Source: Pseudomonadota bacterium (GTDB lineage: Bacteria; Bdellovibrionota; Bacteriovoracia; Bacteriovoracales; Bacteriovoracaceae). From it: DNA of 64,000 nt. The stretch covers positions 43,454 through 107,453 of the forward strand of contig JAIYDL010000010.1 in NCBI GenBank assembly GCA_027487515.1. Reading direction: 5' to 3'. Made by a program: the position numbers and the translations under genes. Of the stretch, positions 41,271 to 50,735 are shown piece by piece (positions within the stretch are counted from its first letter, which is position 1; each line of letters begins with the position of its first letter). The notes under the pieces are model-generated. The model searched no databases, had not been told where the DNA came from, and saw only the letters and a program-made list of their open reading frames with translations.

Positions 41271-42659
41271 TTAGTTGCGGGCCGGCGTCTTCGCTCTGAG
41301 GGGATGGTAGACCCGCTTCAGAACCTTGAACTTGTCCGTGTCAGTGTGGACGAACAACGTGGTTCGGATCGTGAGTTTGTTCCGCTCTGGGCCTAGCATC
41401 CTTTGCGCCGTCTCACTGGCGACGAGCTCGCTGGAGATACTGACCTGCTGGTTGTCCCAGGAAATCGACTCTTCCGTGCCTTCGATGTTATCGCTCCAGA
41501 TCGCGCGGACGTAGGTGTCCCCGAATTGCTCTGCTTCCGCCGGTGTCAGTGAAACCATTTCGGTGTTACTGTCCTGTGGCGCACCGGCCCTCGTGATTTT
41601 CGCAAGACCACTACTCGTATAGAAAACGTAACCCAACGTGTTCCGAACTTGACCGTTGACGGTCACCTGGATGGATCCGTCGCTCATCTCCTGAGAGTTC
41701 GGAGTGAATGTTCCCAGCACCGCTTTCTGGGCGGCGAGGTCCTGAGGGACTCGGAGCGCACCTTTGGCGCGCAGGGAGATGAAGGAGTCACGGATGGCGT
41801 ACTTATCCACCGAGTTAATGTCGATTTCCCCGTGACCTTCTCGGCCCCAGGTCTTGCCCCAACTGTTTTTAAAGAAGAAGACTTTTTTCGTGAGATCGTA
41901 CCCGTAGATCAAGACCTCGTGCATGCCGCAGCTGGAAGGATTATTGAGGCATTCCGTATGGAGATTGGGGTCGTGGCGAGTGATCCCGCTGTTTGTCCAA
42001 CCATTGAAATTGACCGGCAGACCAACGACCACAGGGTTCCGTTCCCGGGCAATGTACTTGATGATCTCATTGGTGTTGTGGGGGAGGACGACAGTCTCTA
42101 AGGCGCTTGCATCCACCTTCCGGGCCTGGATGTGGTTCTCCGGAGGGAGAGCAAAGAAACAGTGCTGAGGTGCTTGAGATTTTGCGGCCGCGAAGTTTTC
42201 ACACAGGTAGCCCTTCCCAAAGGTCGAGGGCCGGTAGGGCCAGTCACTCTCGAGCATGAGCCCTGACCTCACGAGTTCGGGAATGTTAACGGACGAGAAT
42301 GACCCTTCTTGAAAGCTAAAGTGCCCTTCGGCCTTGGTGATCGCCGTGAGGTATTCCTCAGAGAAATTCACATCGCGCTTCAGGCTTTTCTTGAAGACCG
42401 CTTCGGCGAGAGCGATGCTCGCGAAGAAGGTGCACGTGCCGCGGTCTGATTGGTTCTTCACCGGTGTGATATCTGGCCGGAGGTTCACTGTGCGAGGAAT
42501 GTTTTGAAGACCTCTTTCGTTGAAGCTCCCTTCGCCTTCTGTATCGAAGAATGCGCCGAGAACGAATTTATTTTCTGACTTTCCGTTTCCGGAGGAGCGA
42601 TCTCCGCAGCCTTGGAGCAGGGCCAAGGATGTGATGAGTAAGAGACCGGAGTTTTTCAT
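41271..42659 (-). CDS. Papain-like (C1A) cysteine peptidase lipoprotein, copy 2
   Basis: 462 residues from the ATG at 42659, preceded by GAGG; the upstream extension is discarded because this ATG begins the lipoprotein signal (MKNSGLLLITSLALLQGC, Cys18). Catalytic Cys76 in VKNQSDRGTCTFFA, His247 in CGMHEVLIYGYD and Asn265 in FKNSWGKTWG match copy 1 exactly, as does the extra C-terminal domain. The two genes arose by tandem duplication and are now diverged, possibly with different specificities. Confidence 0.93.
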   Translation of the reverse strand: MKNSGLLLITSLALLQGCGDRSSGNGKSENKFVLGAFFDTEGEGSFNERGLQNIPRTVNLRPDITPVKNQSDRGTCTFFASIALAEAVFKKSLKRDVNFSEEYLTAITKAEGHFSFQEGSFSSVNIPELVRSGLMLESDWPYRPSTFGKGYLCENFAAAKSQAPQHCFFALPPENHIQARKVDASALETVVLPHNTNEIIKYIARERNPVVVGLPVNFNGWTNSGITRHDPNLHTECLNNPSSCGMHEVLIYGYDLTKKVFFFKNSWGKTWGREGHGEIDINSVDKYAIRDSFISLRAKGALRVPQDLAAQKAVLGTFTPNSQEMSDGSIQVTVNGQVRNTLGYVFYTSSGLAKITRAGAPQDSNTEMVSLTPAEAEQFGDTYVRAIWSDNIEGTEESISWDNQQVSISSELVASETAQRMLGPERNKLTIRTTLFVHTDTDKFKVLKRVYHPLRAKTPARN

Positions 42660-42778
42660 GAAATCCTCGCAAAGAAAGTTTTGCCAGGATTCTAACGCCT
42701 TAATTCTCTTCAACCGGAGGGAAAGGAAATGTTTTCTGGGGCCGTTTAAAGTTTAGACGATCTTCCCGGGCCCCCTCA

Positions 42779-43774
42779 TCATCGAAGATCTGGAGTCTCC
42801 GTTGCAAAGATCTTCGCCTCCGCCCCGTCGAGCAACACGAAAGACTGCTTCTCATCAGTGGAAAGGGCGTAGGTATCACTCTTGATGACGTTCATGCCGG
42901 GAATCTGCCCATTAATTTTAACCACATGATACGTCCGAACGCCCTGGCCCGAGATGAGCTTGAGACTCCAGACTGGAGTCGCAAACTGGGTCTCCATGAA
43001 GGTCTGCTGCTCGGGAGTAAGTTTGTCCAAGATCAGTGAGCTCCGTGTTGCCTCGAGGCGCTCGAAGAAGCGCCGGACCTTAGTTTCAGAGAGAACTCCT
43101 CCATTCTGTTCGATCCACAGATCCTCTTTCCGGAGAAGCTTTAACCTGAGGCCCGAGTCCCCGTAGATCTCAAGGGACTGAAGGGATTCGGCGTTGAGGG
43201 CGAGGACCTTTGATTCCACGAGCTGGGCCAGGTCGTAGCTCTCGAGGGCCATCTCGATGGGATCGATCTGAAAGATTTGATCCTGCCCGGAGAGAGAGAG
43301 GTAGGCCGAGTTATCGATGGGATTGATCAACCCGACTTTGACTTCAACGGTCTTATTGGAGGCATTGGTAAAGGAGAGCGTTAGGGTTGGATTATCCAGG
43401 GAAAAACTCGTGACGTTGATGGGTTCGAGACGGTGGAAGTTCCGCACACGGATGACGTTGAGGGCGTCGACGATCTTCGTCACGACGTCGTTTTTCAGCC
43501 GAAGCGCCTGAGGCTCGAGCATTTGCCAGGGGCCACTGAGCACGCCCTCGGGATCGGTGTTTTCGAACACAAACGACCCGTGCTTATTCGTGAGCTTGAG
43601 TGTCCGCAGCCGCTGAAGCTCGGCCACCGGCACCGGATTGGCGTAGATCTGAGCGACGTCGACCTCAGGAGTCTGGGATTCGAAGACTTCAGCGAACAGA
43701 CTCAAGAAGAGCAGGATGAGGAAGAAGAAGGCCACGAGCACGGTGGAGAGCGAGGGCCTAAAAATAGCTTTCAT
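42779..43774 (-). CDS. DUF4340 domain protein, membrane anchored
   Basis: 331 residues with one N-terminal membrane segment (STVLVAFFFLILLFLSLFA) and a beta-rich periplasmic part with DUF4340 features (SGPWQMLEPQALRLKNDVVTKIVDALNVIRV; the second half repeats the theme at KEDLWIEQNGGVLSETKVRRFFERL). DUF4340 genes often stand next to GldF/GldG-like ABC transporter genes; none is here. Function unknown. It lies downstream of the 43795-44559 gene with a 20-bp gap, so an operon is likely. Confidence 0.8.
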   Translation of the reverse strand: MKAIFRPSLSTVLVAFFFLILLFLSLFAEVFESQTPEVDVAQIYANPVPVAELQRLRTLKLTNKHGSFVFENTDPEGVLSGPWQMLEPQALRLKNDVVTKIVDALNVIRVRNFHRLEPINVTSFSLDNPTLTLSFTNASNKTVEVKVGLINPIDNSAYLSLSGQDQIFQIDPIEMALESYDLAQLVESKVLALNAESLQSLEIYGDSGLRLKLLRKEDLWIEQNGGVLSETKVRRFFERLEATRSSLILDKLTPEQQTFMETQFATPVWSLKLISGQGVRTYHVVKINGQIPGMNVIKSDTYALSTDEKQSFVLLDGAEAKIFATETPDLR

Positions 43775-43794
43775 GGAACCATTATAGCGACAAC

Positions 43795-44559
43795 CTAGAG
43801 CCCTAGGGAATCATCTTCCTCTTCTTTCTTCGCCTTTTTCTTTTCGACGATCGTGGGTTCGATGGATTTCAAGAAATTCCTGAGCGTGTCTCGCTCTCCA
43901 GGGATCGCGAAGGCAAAGCGGCACTGGAGCCGGTGGTCGGGCTTGGTGCTGCTGATGATCTTACTCCGCATGGCGTAGTGGTGGCAGTAGGTGATGTCAG
44001 CGGTCATCATGAAACTCTGAGGGATCAAAAACTCCACCGTGACACTCTGGCCTTGGAGGAACTTTTCTTTGGTAAAGCTCAAGATGTAATCCATGTTGAT
44101 GTCGGACAGGAGAACGAAGCCGTAGGAGATCTTATCAAGGTCTGGTGCTTGCCGCTGGTACGGTCGCTCGAGGATAGGATTCGGTTTTTTGGTGTCAAGG
44201 CCTTGGAGAGTTTGCTCGGCGATGATCTCTTGCGCTTCGGCCAGAGGATTACTCTCTTCAGAGGCAAGGGCCTCAGCGGGTGGTTCCTCGGTCTTGGATT
44301 CTTCTCCCACCTCTTCGAGAAGGGACGACATTCCGTCTTCGCCGGCCTCGACGGGTCTCAACGGGACAACGTTATCCACTTCTGCGCTTGCGTTGAGGTT
44401 GTAGAATTTTTTTATGTCTTCGATGTAGAGGGGAACTCCCGCCGCTTCACATTCCTTCATCCGTCGTTCGATCGCCGATTCGATTTCGTGGCGCAAGCAC
44501 CAGATTCGGACAGAGATTTTCTTCACTTCTACGGGATGGCCGCTTTTATTGTAGATCAT
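43795..44559 (-). CDS. Cytoplasmic hypothetical protein, possible PilZ-like C-terminus
   Basis: 254 residues. An N-terminal region with ISVRIWCLRHEIESAIERRM, an acidic disordered linker at about 80-130, and a C-terminal beta-rich domain at about 140-235 (YGFVLLSDINMDYILSF, VTVEFLIPQSFMMTADITYC, KPDHRLQCRFAFAIPGERD) whose strand pattern resembles PilZ domains, but the RxxxR motif needed for cyclic-di-GMP is not evident. The end is Lys/Glu-rich. It is probably cotranscribed with the DUF4340 gene. No firm family. Confidence 0.55.
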   Translation of the reverse strand: MIYNKSGHPVEVKKISVRIWCLRHEIESAIERRMKECEAAGVPLYIEDIKKFYNLNASAEVDNVVPLRPVEAGEDGMSSLLEEVGEESKTEEPPAEALASEESNPLAEAQEIIAEQTLQGLDTKKPNPILERPYQRQAPDLDKISYGFVLLSDINMDYILSFTKEKFLQGQSVTVEFLIPQSFMMTADITYCHHYAMRSKIISSTKPDHRLQCRFAFAIPGERDTLRNFLKSIEPTIVEKKKAKKEEEDDSLGL

Positions 44560-44741
44560 GCGCTTTGAACCCTCATCTTCAGTATTTTGACTCAGAACTG
44601 AATTTAACGGAAGAGCGGAAAAAAATGGTTGATCCCATTAGTTCGAGTGAGTGTGAAGGTTAGCAATAATTTCCACAGATGTAAGAAAACTAGCCCAATC
44701 TTACAATTAGGAGGTCAAACAACTTTCAATCGAGGAATGAT

Positions 44742-46412
44742 ATGAAACGAAGGTCCTTCATAGGGGCGGTTACACTTAGCATCTTTTCTACCGCACTTCA
44801 GGCAAAGGATACCTTTGCTTCGATACCCTACGTTCCTGGTGAGGTGTTCGTTAAACTACGCCCCGGACTTGAAGCTAATTTCCTTGCTCAGAGGTCCCGG
44901 TTGGGTGTTCAGTTTAAGGAAGAACTCAAGCTCCTGAGCGGAACCTACCTCCTCCTCAAAACGAGTACCGAGTCCACCCCGGCCCTCATTGAGAACCTCG
45001 AAAAGATGCCGGAAGTGCAATTTGCAGAACCGAATTTCATCTATAAAACCCTCGGGACTCCGGCAGTTGCCCCCCTCGACCCCTTGTTCGATAAACTCTG
45101 GGGCCTTCGCAACACCGGATCGAATGAACCCGACCGTACCGGTGGGACATCCACGACCGGAGGTGTTCCCGGCGCTGACCTTGGCGTCCAGAAGGCCTGG
45201 GAGCTAGGGCGAGGATCGAAGAAGATCGTCGTCGCTGTCATCGACACCGGGATCGACTACACCCATCCTGACCTTCGGAATAACATGTGGACCAACTCCG
45301 GGGAGATCGCTGGAAACAACATCGACGATGACCAAAACGGCTACGTCGATGACGTGCACGGATGGAACGCCGCCGGTAAGAATGGTGACCCCATGGACGG
45401 GAACGCACACGGAACTCACTGCGCGGGCACCATCGGCGCCGAGCACGACAACGGTCAGGGAGTTGCGGGAGTGATGCCCCAGGTATCTCTCATGGGTGTG
45501 AAGTTTCTCTCCGACAACGGCTCTGGGACGCTCGCCGACGCCGTGGAGGCGATCAACTACGCGACTCACATGAACGTCGATGTGATGTCCAATTCCTGGG
45601 GCGGAGGCGGGTACTCACAGGTCCTGTTCGAGGCGATCAAGGCGGCCAGAGAAAAGGGCATCGTCTTCGTCGCTGCCGCGGGAAACGATAGCAATAATAA
45701 TGACGCCCGCTCCTCTTATCCGGCGAGTTACCAGTTGGACAACGTCATCAGTGTGGCCTCCCATACCGCCCAGGATGTCCTCTCCTCGTTCTCAAACTTT
45801 GGGCGCCACTCTGTCCACGTGGCAGCGCCAGGCTCGAACATCCTCTCCACGGTTCCGAAGGGTGAGTACAAGGTTTTCTCGGGGACCTCGATGGCGACGC
45901 CGCACGTGTCGGGGCTCATCGGCCTTCTGTTCGCACAGACGGGGCGACTCCCCTTGCTCGAGCTAAGAGAGCGGCTTATGGCAACCACCGTACCGGTTGC
46001 GGCCTACCGGCGCACGACCAGAGGCCAGGGCCGGGTGAGTGCATATAATTTTTTGACCGACACCCGCCCACCACGCCAAGGTCCGGAAGAGAGTGCCTGG
46101 CGAGGTGAGGCCCTCTCCGAGCCGTTTGTGACTGCCCATCCTTATGCCGAGAACACTCGGCTCACAAAAACCTACCGATTCCCCGGAGCGAAGTATGTGA
46201 AGCTCGTCATCGAGCGCTACGATCTGGAAAACGGCTATGACTTCCTGACCCTCAAAGATGAGAAGGGGGTCACAATTGAGCGCCTGACTGGAGTGGGACA
46301 GCGCTACGAAACTGACTTCACGGAGTCGGACTCTGTTACGGTGGAATTTAGCTCAGACTCGACTCAGAATCGGTGGGGTGTGGAGATCAAGGAAGTGAAG
46401 GTTGTGTACTAA
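44742..46412 (+). CDS. Subtilisin-like serine protease (S8) with propeptide and CUB-like tail
   Basis: 556 residues. Signal peptide about 1-22; inhibitor/propeptide region at about 30-105 (PGEVFVKLRPGLE and VQFAEPNF); S8 catalytic domain at about 115-430 with D168 in VAVIDTGIDYTHPD, H223 in NAHGTHCAG, oxyanion N315 in AAGNDS and S383 in FSGTSMATPHVSG; and a C-terminal beta-sandwich at about 465-556 (AENTRLTKTYRFPGAKYVKL) reminiscent of CUB or pre-peptidase domains. Expected to be secreted and self-processing. GAGGA precedes the ATG. It is a standalone gene with its own hairpin downstream. Confidence 0.95.
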   Translation: MKRRSFIGAVTLSIFSTALQAKDTFASIPYVPGEVFVKLRPGLEANFLAQRSRLGVQFKEELKLLSGTYLLLKTSTESTPALIENLEKMPEVQFAEPNFIYKTLGTPAVAPLDPLFDKLWGLRNTGSNEPDRTGGTSTTGGVPGADLGVQKAWELGRGSKKIVVAVIDTGIDYTHPDLRNNMWTNSGEIAGNNIDDDQNGYVDDVHGWNAAGKNGDPMDGNAHGTHCAGTIGAEHDNGQGVAGVMPQVSLMGVKFLSDNGSGTLADAVEAINYATHMNVDVMSNSWGGGGYSQVLFEAIKAAREKGIVFVAAAGNDSNNNDARSSYPASYQLDNVISVASHTAQDVLSSFSNFGRHSVHVAAPGSNILSTVPKGEYKVFSGTSMATPHVSGLIGLLFAQTGRLPLLELRERLMATTVPVAAYRRTTRGQGRVSAYNFLTDTRPPRQGPEESAWRGEALSEPFVTAHPYAENTRLTKTYRFPGAKYVKLVIERYDLENGYDFLTLKDEKGVTIERLTGVGQRYETDFTESDSVTVEFSSDSTQNRWGVEIKEVKVVY

Positions 46413-46437
46413 AAAAAAGGCCCACATTCGTGGGCCC
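46412..46437 (-). terminator. Terminator shared by the subtilase and rpmB genes
   Basis: GGCCCAC-ATTC-GTGGGCC; on the minus strand it is followed by eight T, so it ends rpmB transcripts. On the plus strand the T-run is weak. Confidence 0.85.
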
Positions 46438-46468
46438 GTAACTTTTTATGGTTAAATTTATACTACAA

Positions 46469-46690
46469 TTATTTGTAGTATTTACGTAAGAATTTGGAGA
46501 GGCCCATTTTATCGAGGGTCTTAATTGTTGACGTCGCGAGCTTGAGACGGATCGTCTGGCCGGACTCAGGATCGAAGATTTTCTTCGTCTTAAGGTTTGG
46601 CTGCTTAAAAGTCCGAGTCTTGATGTTTGAGTGAGACACTGTATGGTTTGCCTGACGGCTTTTTCCAGTGAGATCGCATTGACGTGCCAT
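46469..46690 (-). CDS. rpmB: 50S ribosomal protein L28
   Basis: 73 residues from the ATG at 46690 (ARQCDLTGKSRQANHTVSHS, the usual L28 start); AAGGGAA lies upstream. TFKQPNLKTKKIFDPESG and the C-terminal LSKFLRKYYK fit the family. It is monocistronic, with promoter and terminator visible; L33 is elsewhere in the window rather than beside it. Confidence 0.95.
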   Translation of the reverse strand: MARQCDLTGKSRQANHTVSHSNIKTRTFKQPNLKTKKIFDPESGQTIRLKLATSTIKTLDKMGLSKFLRKYYK

Positions 46691-46732
46691 AATCATTCCC
46701 TTGTCGTTAGTCTTATGAGGTAAAGTCTCAAG

Positions 46733-46761
46733 AATCTATCCGCATCGAAGCCCCTTGGCAA
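46733..46761 (-). promoter_or_regulatory. Sigma-70-type promoter for rpmB
   Basis: Minus strand TTGCCA and TAGATT separated by 17 bases, 43 bp before the L28 ATG. Confidence 0.6.
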
Positions 46762-46850
46762 GTCTAAAACTGAAGAATCTTGTGGACTTACCTGTGCCTG
46801 AGTTTCATACTCTTGGCATTCCATTTTCCATTCTAAAAGGCGGTCATGTC

Positions 46851-49154
46851 ATGTCACTTAAGCCCTTGAATATTAAATCAAAACTTCTTTCCGCACCGAC
46901 CTCAGAGCCCCGCTACTCTGTGGTGATAAAAGATGCCAAACAAAAAGAGGTGAAGCTCGCTGATCCGAGGGCCGTCCGCTCACTGATTGCTCTCATGGAT
47001 CTGGCCGCTGTGAACGGCGGGGCCGCGTGCCACTGGGGTGGACCCTCGGCGATGACAGAGACCTGGACGGCACTCCACGGAATCATGTTTAAGGAACTGA
47101 ACTGGTTTGAGAAATACAACTTCGTCAACGACATCGGACACGCGGAAAATGGAATCTACGCGCTCCGGACCGTGCTGGGTTACGGAGACCTGACCCTCGA
47201 GGCACTCGGTGGCTTCCGGTCGATGGATTCGAAGCTCACGGGCCACGGTGAGTCTCATCTCTATCCAGAAGGGGTCCTCCTGTCGAACGGTCCTCTGGGC
47301 TCGTCGTTTCCCCAGGCCCAGGGATTGGCGGTGGCGGATAAGCTCTCCGGATCAAAACGCGTGACCATCGTCTCCCTCTCCGACGGTGCCTCCTTCGAGG
47401 GCGAGGCGAAGGAAGCCTTCGCGGCGATCCCAGGCCTGGCGCTGAAGGGTCTCACGAATCCTTTTGTGCTCCTGGTTTCTGATAACAATACGAAGCTCGG
47501 GGGGCGCATCGACAAGGATGCGTTCTCTATGCAGCCGACCTACGAGACCCTCGCGACCCAGGGCTGGGAAGTGATCAAGGTTGAGAACGGACATGACCTC
47601 GAAAAAATGTACCAGGTCCTTGAGAAGGCGATCAAGACGGCCGAAAAAAATGCCACAAGACCCGTGTGTGTCTGGATCAAGACCATCAAAGGGTATGGCG
47701 TGAAGTCGACCGCTGACTCCGCTTCCGGTGGCCATGGGTTTCCTCTGAAGGCCTACGACGAGGCGATTCACAGTTTCTTGAAAGAGATCTGGGGTGATGG
47801 AGAGGTTCCGACCGAGTTCACAAACTGGGGGAGGAAGCTCACCGAAAAACCTGCGAAGAGCGACGGCGCGACGGGACCCAAGAAAGATAAGATTCAAATC
47901 GGAGTCGCCAAGGCCCTCTCGAAAGCGGCCAAGGATGGGTACCCGGTGTTTTCCGTGACCTCTGACCTTCAGGGCTCAACCGGAGTGAAGGCGTTTCATG
48001 CGGAGTTCCCAGACCGCTTCATCGACGTCGGTGTGGCCGAGTCGAACATGGTCTCCATGGCCGTGGGTCTCTCCAAGGCGGGGTTCATTCCGGTGGTCGA
48101 CACCTTCGCGGCGTTCGGTGTGACCAAGGGCAATCTGCCGCTCATCATGGGCTCCCTCTCCCAGGCCCCGATCATCGCCGTGTTCTCCCACACGGGCTTC
48201 CAGGACGCCGCCGACGGGGCCTCCCACCAGTCACTCACTTACCTCGCGGCCCTCGCGAGCATCCCGCACGTCAATCTCGTGAACGTGGCCTCGGCCCGGG
48301 AAGCCGAGGAGTACGTTTATCAAGCGGTGAAGAAAATCGCTGCCGCCCGGGAAGCGGGCCAGGATGGAGAATCTTACGTGTTCTTCGTCGGCCGAGAGAA
48401 TTTCGCCCTTGAAGTGGCACCGGACCTCCCGTACCAACTTCATAAGCCTCAGCGCTTGCGCGAAGGAACTGATCTTACCATCGTCGTCTCCGGCTCCCTC
48501 GTTGCGAAGGGCCTAGAGGCCGCCGATGCGCTTTCGCGACGGGGCATTGACGCCTCCGTCATTAATCATAGTTTTGTGAATCACTCAGACTTCGAGCAGA
48601 TCGCGAACTGGGTCGCTGAAGGGGGCTCCAAAGTCATCACCGTTGAAGATCACCAGCTCATCGGTGGCATGGGAGCGCAGCTCGTGCATCAACTGAAGCT
48701 CCAGGGCCTAGAGTTTGAAGTCATCTCCTTGGCGGTGCATGGAGAGTTTGGGCAGAGCGCTTATTCGGCCGACGAACTGTACGCGAAGCACCATCTCGAT
48801 TCTCATGCTATCATCGAAGCCGCAGTAAAGCTTCAGGGCAAGGGGAGTTTCATGAATTTTGACGCCGAAGTTCTCATGACCAAGTGGAAAGAGGTCTCCG
48901 CCGAGGCCAAACGAAAGTGGGACTCGATCTCTGAAAAGGACCTCGATAAGGTCAAGGGGAACGCCGTCGCCATGGTCTCTTTGATTCAAGAAAAGTTTGG
49001 GATCTCCCGCGAAGACGCGGCAAAAAAAGTGGAAGAACTTCTGGCCCGGTACCCGAAAGATGAACTCAAGGCCCGGGTCGGAGAGACGGCGATGAAGGCC
49101 CTGGGCACGGCGAACACTATCTTCGATCAAGTGAAGTCGAAGATTAAGAAATAA
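46851..49154 (+). CDS. tkt: Transketolase with C-terminal CsbD-like domain
   Basis: 767 residues from the ATG at 46851, which has AAGG ten bases upstream. Residues 1 to about 340 are the thiamine-diphosphate domain ([31 protein letters not shown] and the metal-binding SDNNTK), 345-510 the pyrimidine domain with catalytic Glu in DVGVAESNM, then the transketolase C-domain to about 660. It should exchange two-carbon ketol groups in the pentose phosphate pathway. Residues about 678-735 match the CsbD/YjbJ stress-protein domain ([44 protein letters not shown]), an unusual fusion. The sequence resembles a divergent branch of transketolases rather than E. coli TktA. Confidence 0.9.
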   Translation: MSLKPLNIKSKLLSAPTSEPRYSVVIKDAKQKEVKLADPRAVRSLIALMDLAAVNGGAACHWGGPSAMTETWTALHGIMFKELNWFEKYNFVNDIGHAENGIYALRTVLGYGDLTLEALGGFRSMDSKLTGHGESHLYPEGVLLSNGPLGSSFPQAQGLAVADKLSGSKRVTIVSLSDGASFEGEAKEAFAAIPGLALKGLTNPFVLLVSDNNTKLGGRIDKDAFSMQPTYETLATQGWEVIKVENGHDLEKMYQVLEKAIKTAEKNATRPVCVWIKTIKGYGVKSTADSASGGHGFPLKAYDEAIHSFLKEIWGDGEVPTEFTNWGRKLTEKPAKSDGATGPKKDKIQIGVAKALSKAAKDGYPVFSVTSDLQGSTGVKAFHAEFPDRFIDVGVAESNMVSMAVGLSKAGFIPVVDTFAAFGVTKGNLPLIMGSLSQAPIIAVFSHTGFQDAADGASHQSLTYLAALASIPHVNLVNVASAREAEEYVYQAVKKIAAAREAGQDGESYVFFVGRENFALEVAPDLPYQLHKPQRLREGTDLTIVVSGSLVAKGLEAADALSRRGIDASVINHSFVNHSDFEQIANWVAEGGSKVITVEDHQLIGGMGAQLVHQLKLQGLEFEVISLAVHGEFGQSAYSADELYAKHHLDSHAIIEAAVKLQGKGSFMNFDAEVLMTKWKEVSAEAKRKWDSISEKDLDKVKGNAVAMVSLIQEKFGISREDAAKKVEELLARYPKDELKARVGETAMKALGTANTIFDQVKSKIKK

Positions 49155-49176
49155 ACTTCTACCATCGGAGAGAGTG

Positions 49177-50085
49177 ATGAAAGGGAATTCAATCCTCGAC
49201 CTCATCGGAAACACGCCCCACGTTCGCATCAACCGACTTTTCGGATCTGCGGAAGTGTGGATGAAGCTAGAGCGGCAGAATCCCGGGGCCTCGATCAAGG
49301 ATCGGATCGCTCTCTCCATGATCTCGGAGGCCGAGAAACGTGGTGAACTTACACCTGGCATGACCATCATCGAACCCACCTCCGGGAACACCGGAATTGG
49401 TCTTGCCATGGTCTGCGCGGTGAAGGGCTACCGGCTGATCCTCGTCATGCCTGAGTCCATGTCCGTCGAGCGGCGCAAGATCATGGCGGCCTACGGAGCG
49501 AGCTTCGAACTCACCCCACGAGAGAAAGGGATGAGCGGTGCCATCGCCCGGGCGCGGGAGCTCGTCGCTCAGACCTCCGGGTCCTGGATGCCGATGCAGT
49601 TTGAGAACCAGGATAACCTCAAGGTTCACGCTGAGACCACGGCCCAAGAGATTCTTCGAGATTTTCCCCAGGGCCTTGACCTCATGGTCACAGGAGTCGG
49701 CACCGGTGGTCACATCACGGCCGTCTCCCGCGTCCTTAAAGAGAAGTTTCCTGGGCTTAAAGTTTTTTCAGTCGAGCCCGCAGACTCGCCGGTCCTCTCC
49801 GGCGGATCCCCGGGCCCTCACCCGTTGCAAGGCATCGGCGCAGGATTTGTCCCGAGCATCGTCGACCGGTCGGTCATTGACGGGATTGTCACAGTCACCA
49901 AAGATGAGGCTTTTGAGATGGCCCAGCGGTCGGCAAAAGAGGAAGGCATTTTCATCGGAATATCTTCGGGGGCGTCGCTGGCGGCCGTGCGGAAGGTTCT
50001 GGCCCGTGACCAGGGGCGAGTGCTTACGTTTTGCTACGACACCGGTGAGCGCTATCTCTCGGTCCCAGGGCTCTTCGAGGCCTAG
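49177..50085 (+). CDS. cysK: Cysteine synthase (O-acetylserine sulfhydrylase)
   Basis: 302 residues from ATG 49177, preceded by GGAG. A PLP fold-type II enzyme that makes cysteine from O-acetylserine and sulfide. [13 protein letters not shown], the PLP lysine in [12 protein letters not shown], the substrate loop [13 protein letters not shown], the phosphate-binding [15 protein letters not shown] and the C-terminal SSGASLAAV are all family hallmarks. It starts 22 bp after the transketolase stop, so they are probably cotranscribed. Cystathionine beta-synthase is a less likely alternative. Confidence 0.94.
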   Translation: MKGNSILDLIGNTPHVRINRLFGSAEVWMKLERQNPGASIKDRIALSMISEAEKRGELTPGMTIIEPTSGNTGIGLAMVCAVKGYRLILVMPESMSVERRKIMAAYGASFELTPREKGMSGAIARARELVAQTSGSWMPMQFENQDNLKVHAETTAQEILRDFPQGLDLMVTGVGTGGHITAVSRVLKEKFPGLKVFSVEPADSPVLSGGSPGPHPLQGIGAGFVPSIVDRSVIDGIVTVTKDEAFEMAQRSAKEEGIFIGISSGASLAAVRKVLARDQGRVLTFCYDTGERYLSVPGLFEA

Positions 50086-50558
50086 CTGCACCAGCCAGCG
50101 ATGATGATCCGCTCGCCGGCCGTGACCCGGTGAATTTTGTGTTCAAAACCGTAGGTGCCCGTGAGGAAGAGAATCACCTCACCGAAGCTCGGCGTTGGAA
50201 CGCTGAGGAATGTCTCCTCTCCCTTCCGTCGCACGCCGAGGTGGCCTCCCGTGATGGTCTCGGGACTTTCCGTGAGAGACAGTGAAAACGCGAACACTCT
50301 CGAGCCGTCATCGTGCCAGATCCCGTCTTCTTCCCAGTCGTTCTGCGCGCTCCGGAGACTTATGATGAATTCGATCTGCGAAAAGTCATGGAACTCTCGG
50401 AGGAACTGAAAAAGATCTCCTTCGCTCTGAGTCAGGAGTCGAAACTCCTGATCAACTTTTTCCCAGTTCCGGTCCCGGACTGCGCTCCGGAGCGCATCTC
50501 CGAGGGGAAAAAACGACAGGTGGAGTCCGGCCGTGAAGAGTTCAGGTCTGTGAAGCAT
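50082..50558 (-). CDS. 2-oxoglutarate/Fe(II)-dependent oxygenase-like protein
   Basis: 158 residues. The iron-binding triad is visible: H82 and D84 in GIWHDDGSR and a histidine at 140 or 143 in GFEHKIHRV, with R150 in [10 protein letters not shown] as the 2-oxoglutarate ligand. GGHLGVRR and the double-stranded beta-helix pattern fit the prolyl-hydroxylase branch. Substrate unknown. It is short for a full enzyme but the core appears complete. It overlaps cysK by 4 bp at its 3' end. Confidence 0.8.
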   Translation of the reverse strand: MLHRPELFTAGLHLSFFPLGDALRSAVRDRNWEKVDQEFRLLTQSEGDLFQFLREFHDFSQIEFIISLRSAQNDWEEDGIWHDDGSRVFAFSLSLTESPETITGGHLGVRRKGEETFLSVPTPSFGEVILFLTGTYGFEHKIHRVTAGERIIIAGWCS

Positions 50559-50735
50559 AACCGCATCTTGTCAGGCGAGTTTTCCCTTTGTCAACGCCAA
50601 GTCCCTGAGCTTGTGCACTCCGGAGAGTCACCTCTTTTGGTCAGAGATCCGCTCACGGCGCCCTCCATTTACACCCGAGTGCCGGGAGCGAGAGAATACA
50701 GAGAGCGACGGGATTTATCTTCCAGGGAATGTTGC

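Noticed and set aside
50313..50735. A long upstream extension of the XRE regulator
   Set aside because: It is antisense to the 2OG-oxygenase gene, and the helix-turn-helix protein begins normally at 50736.
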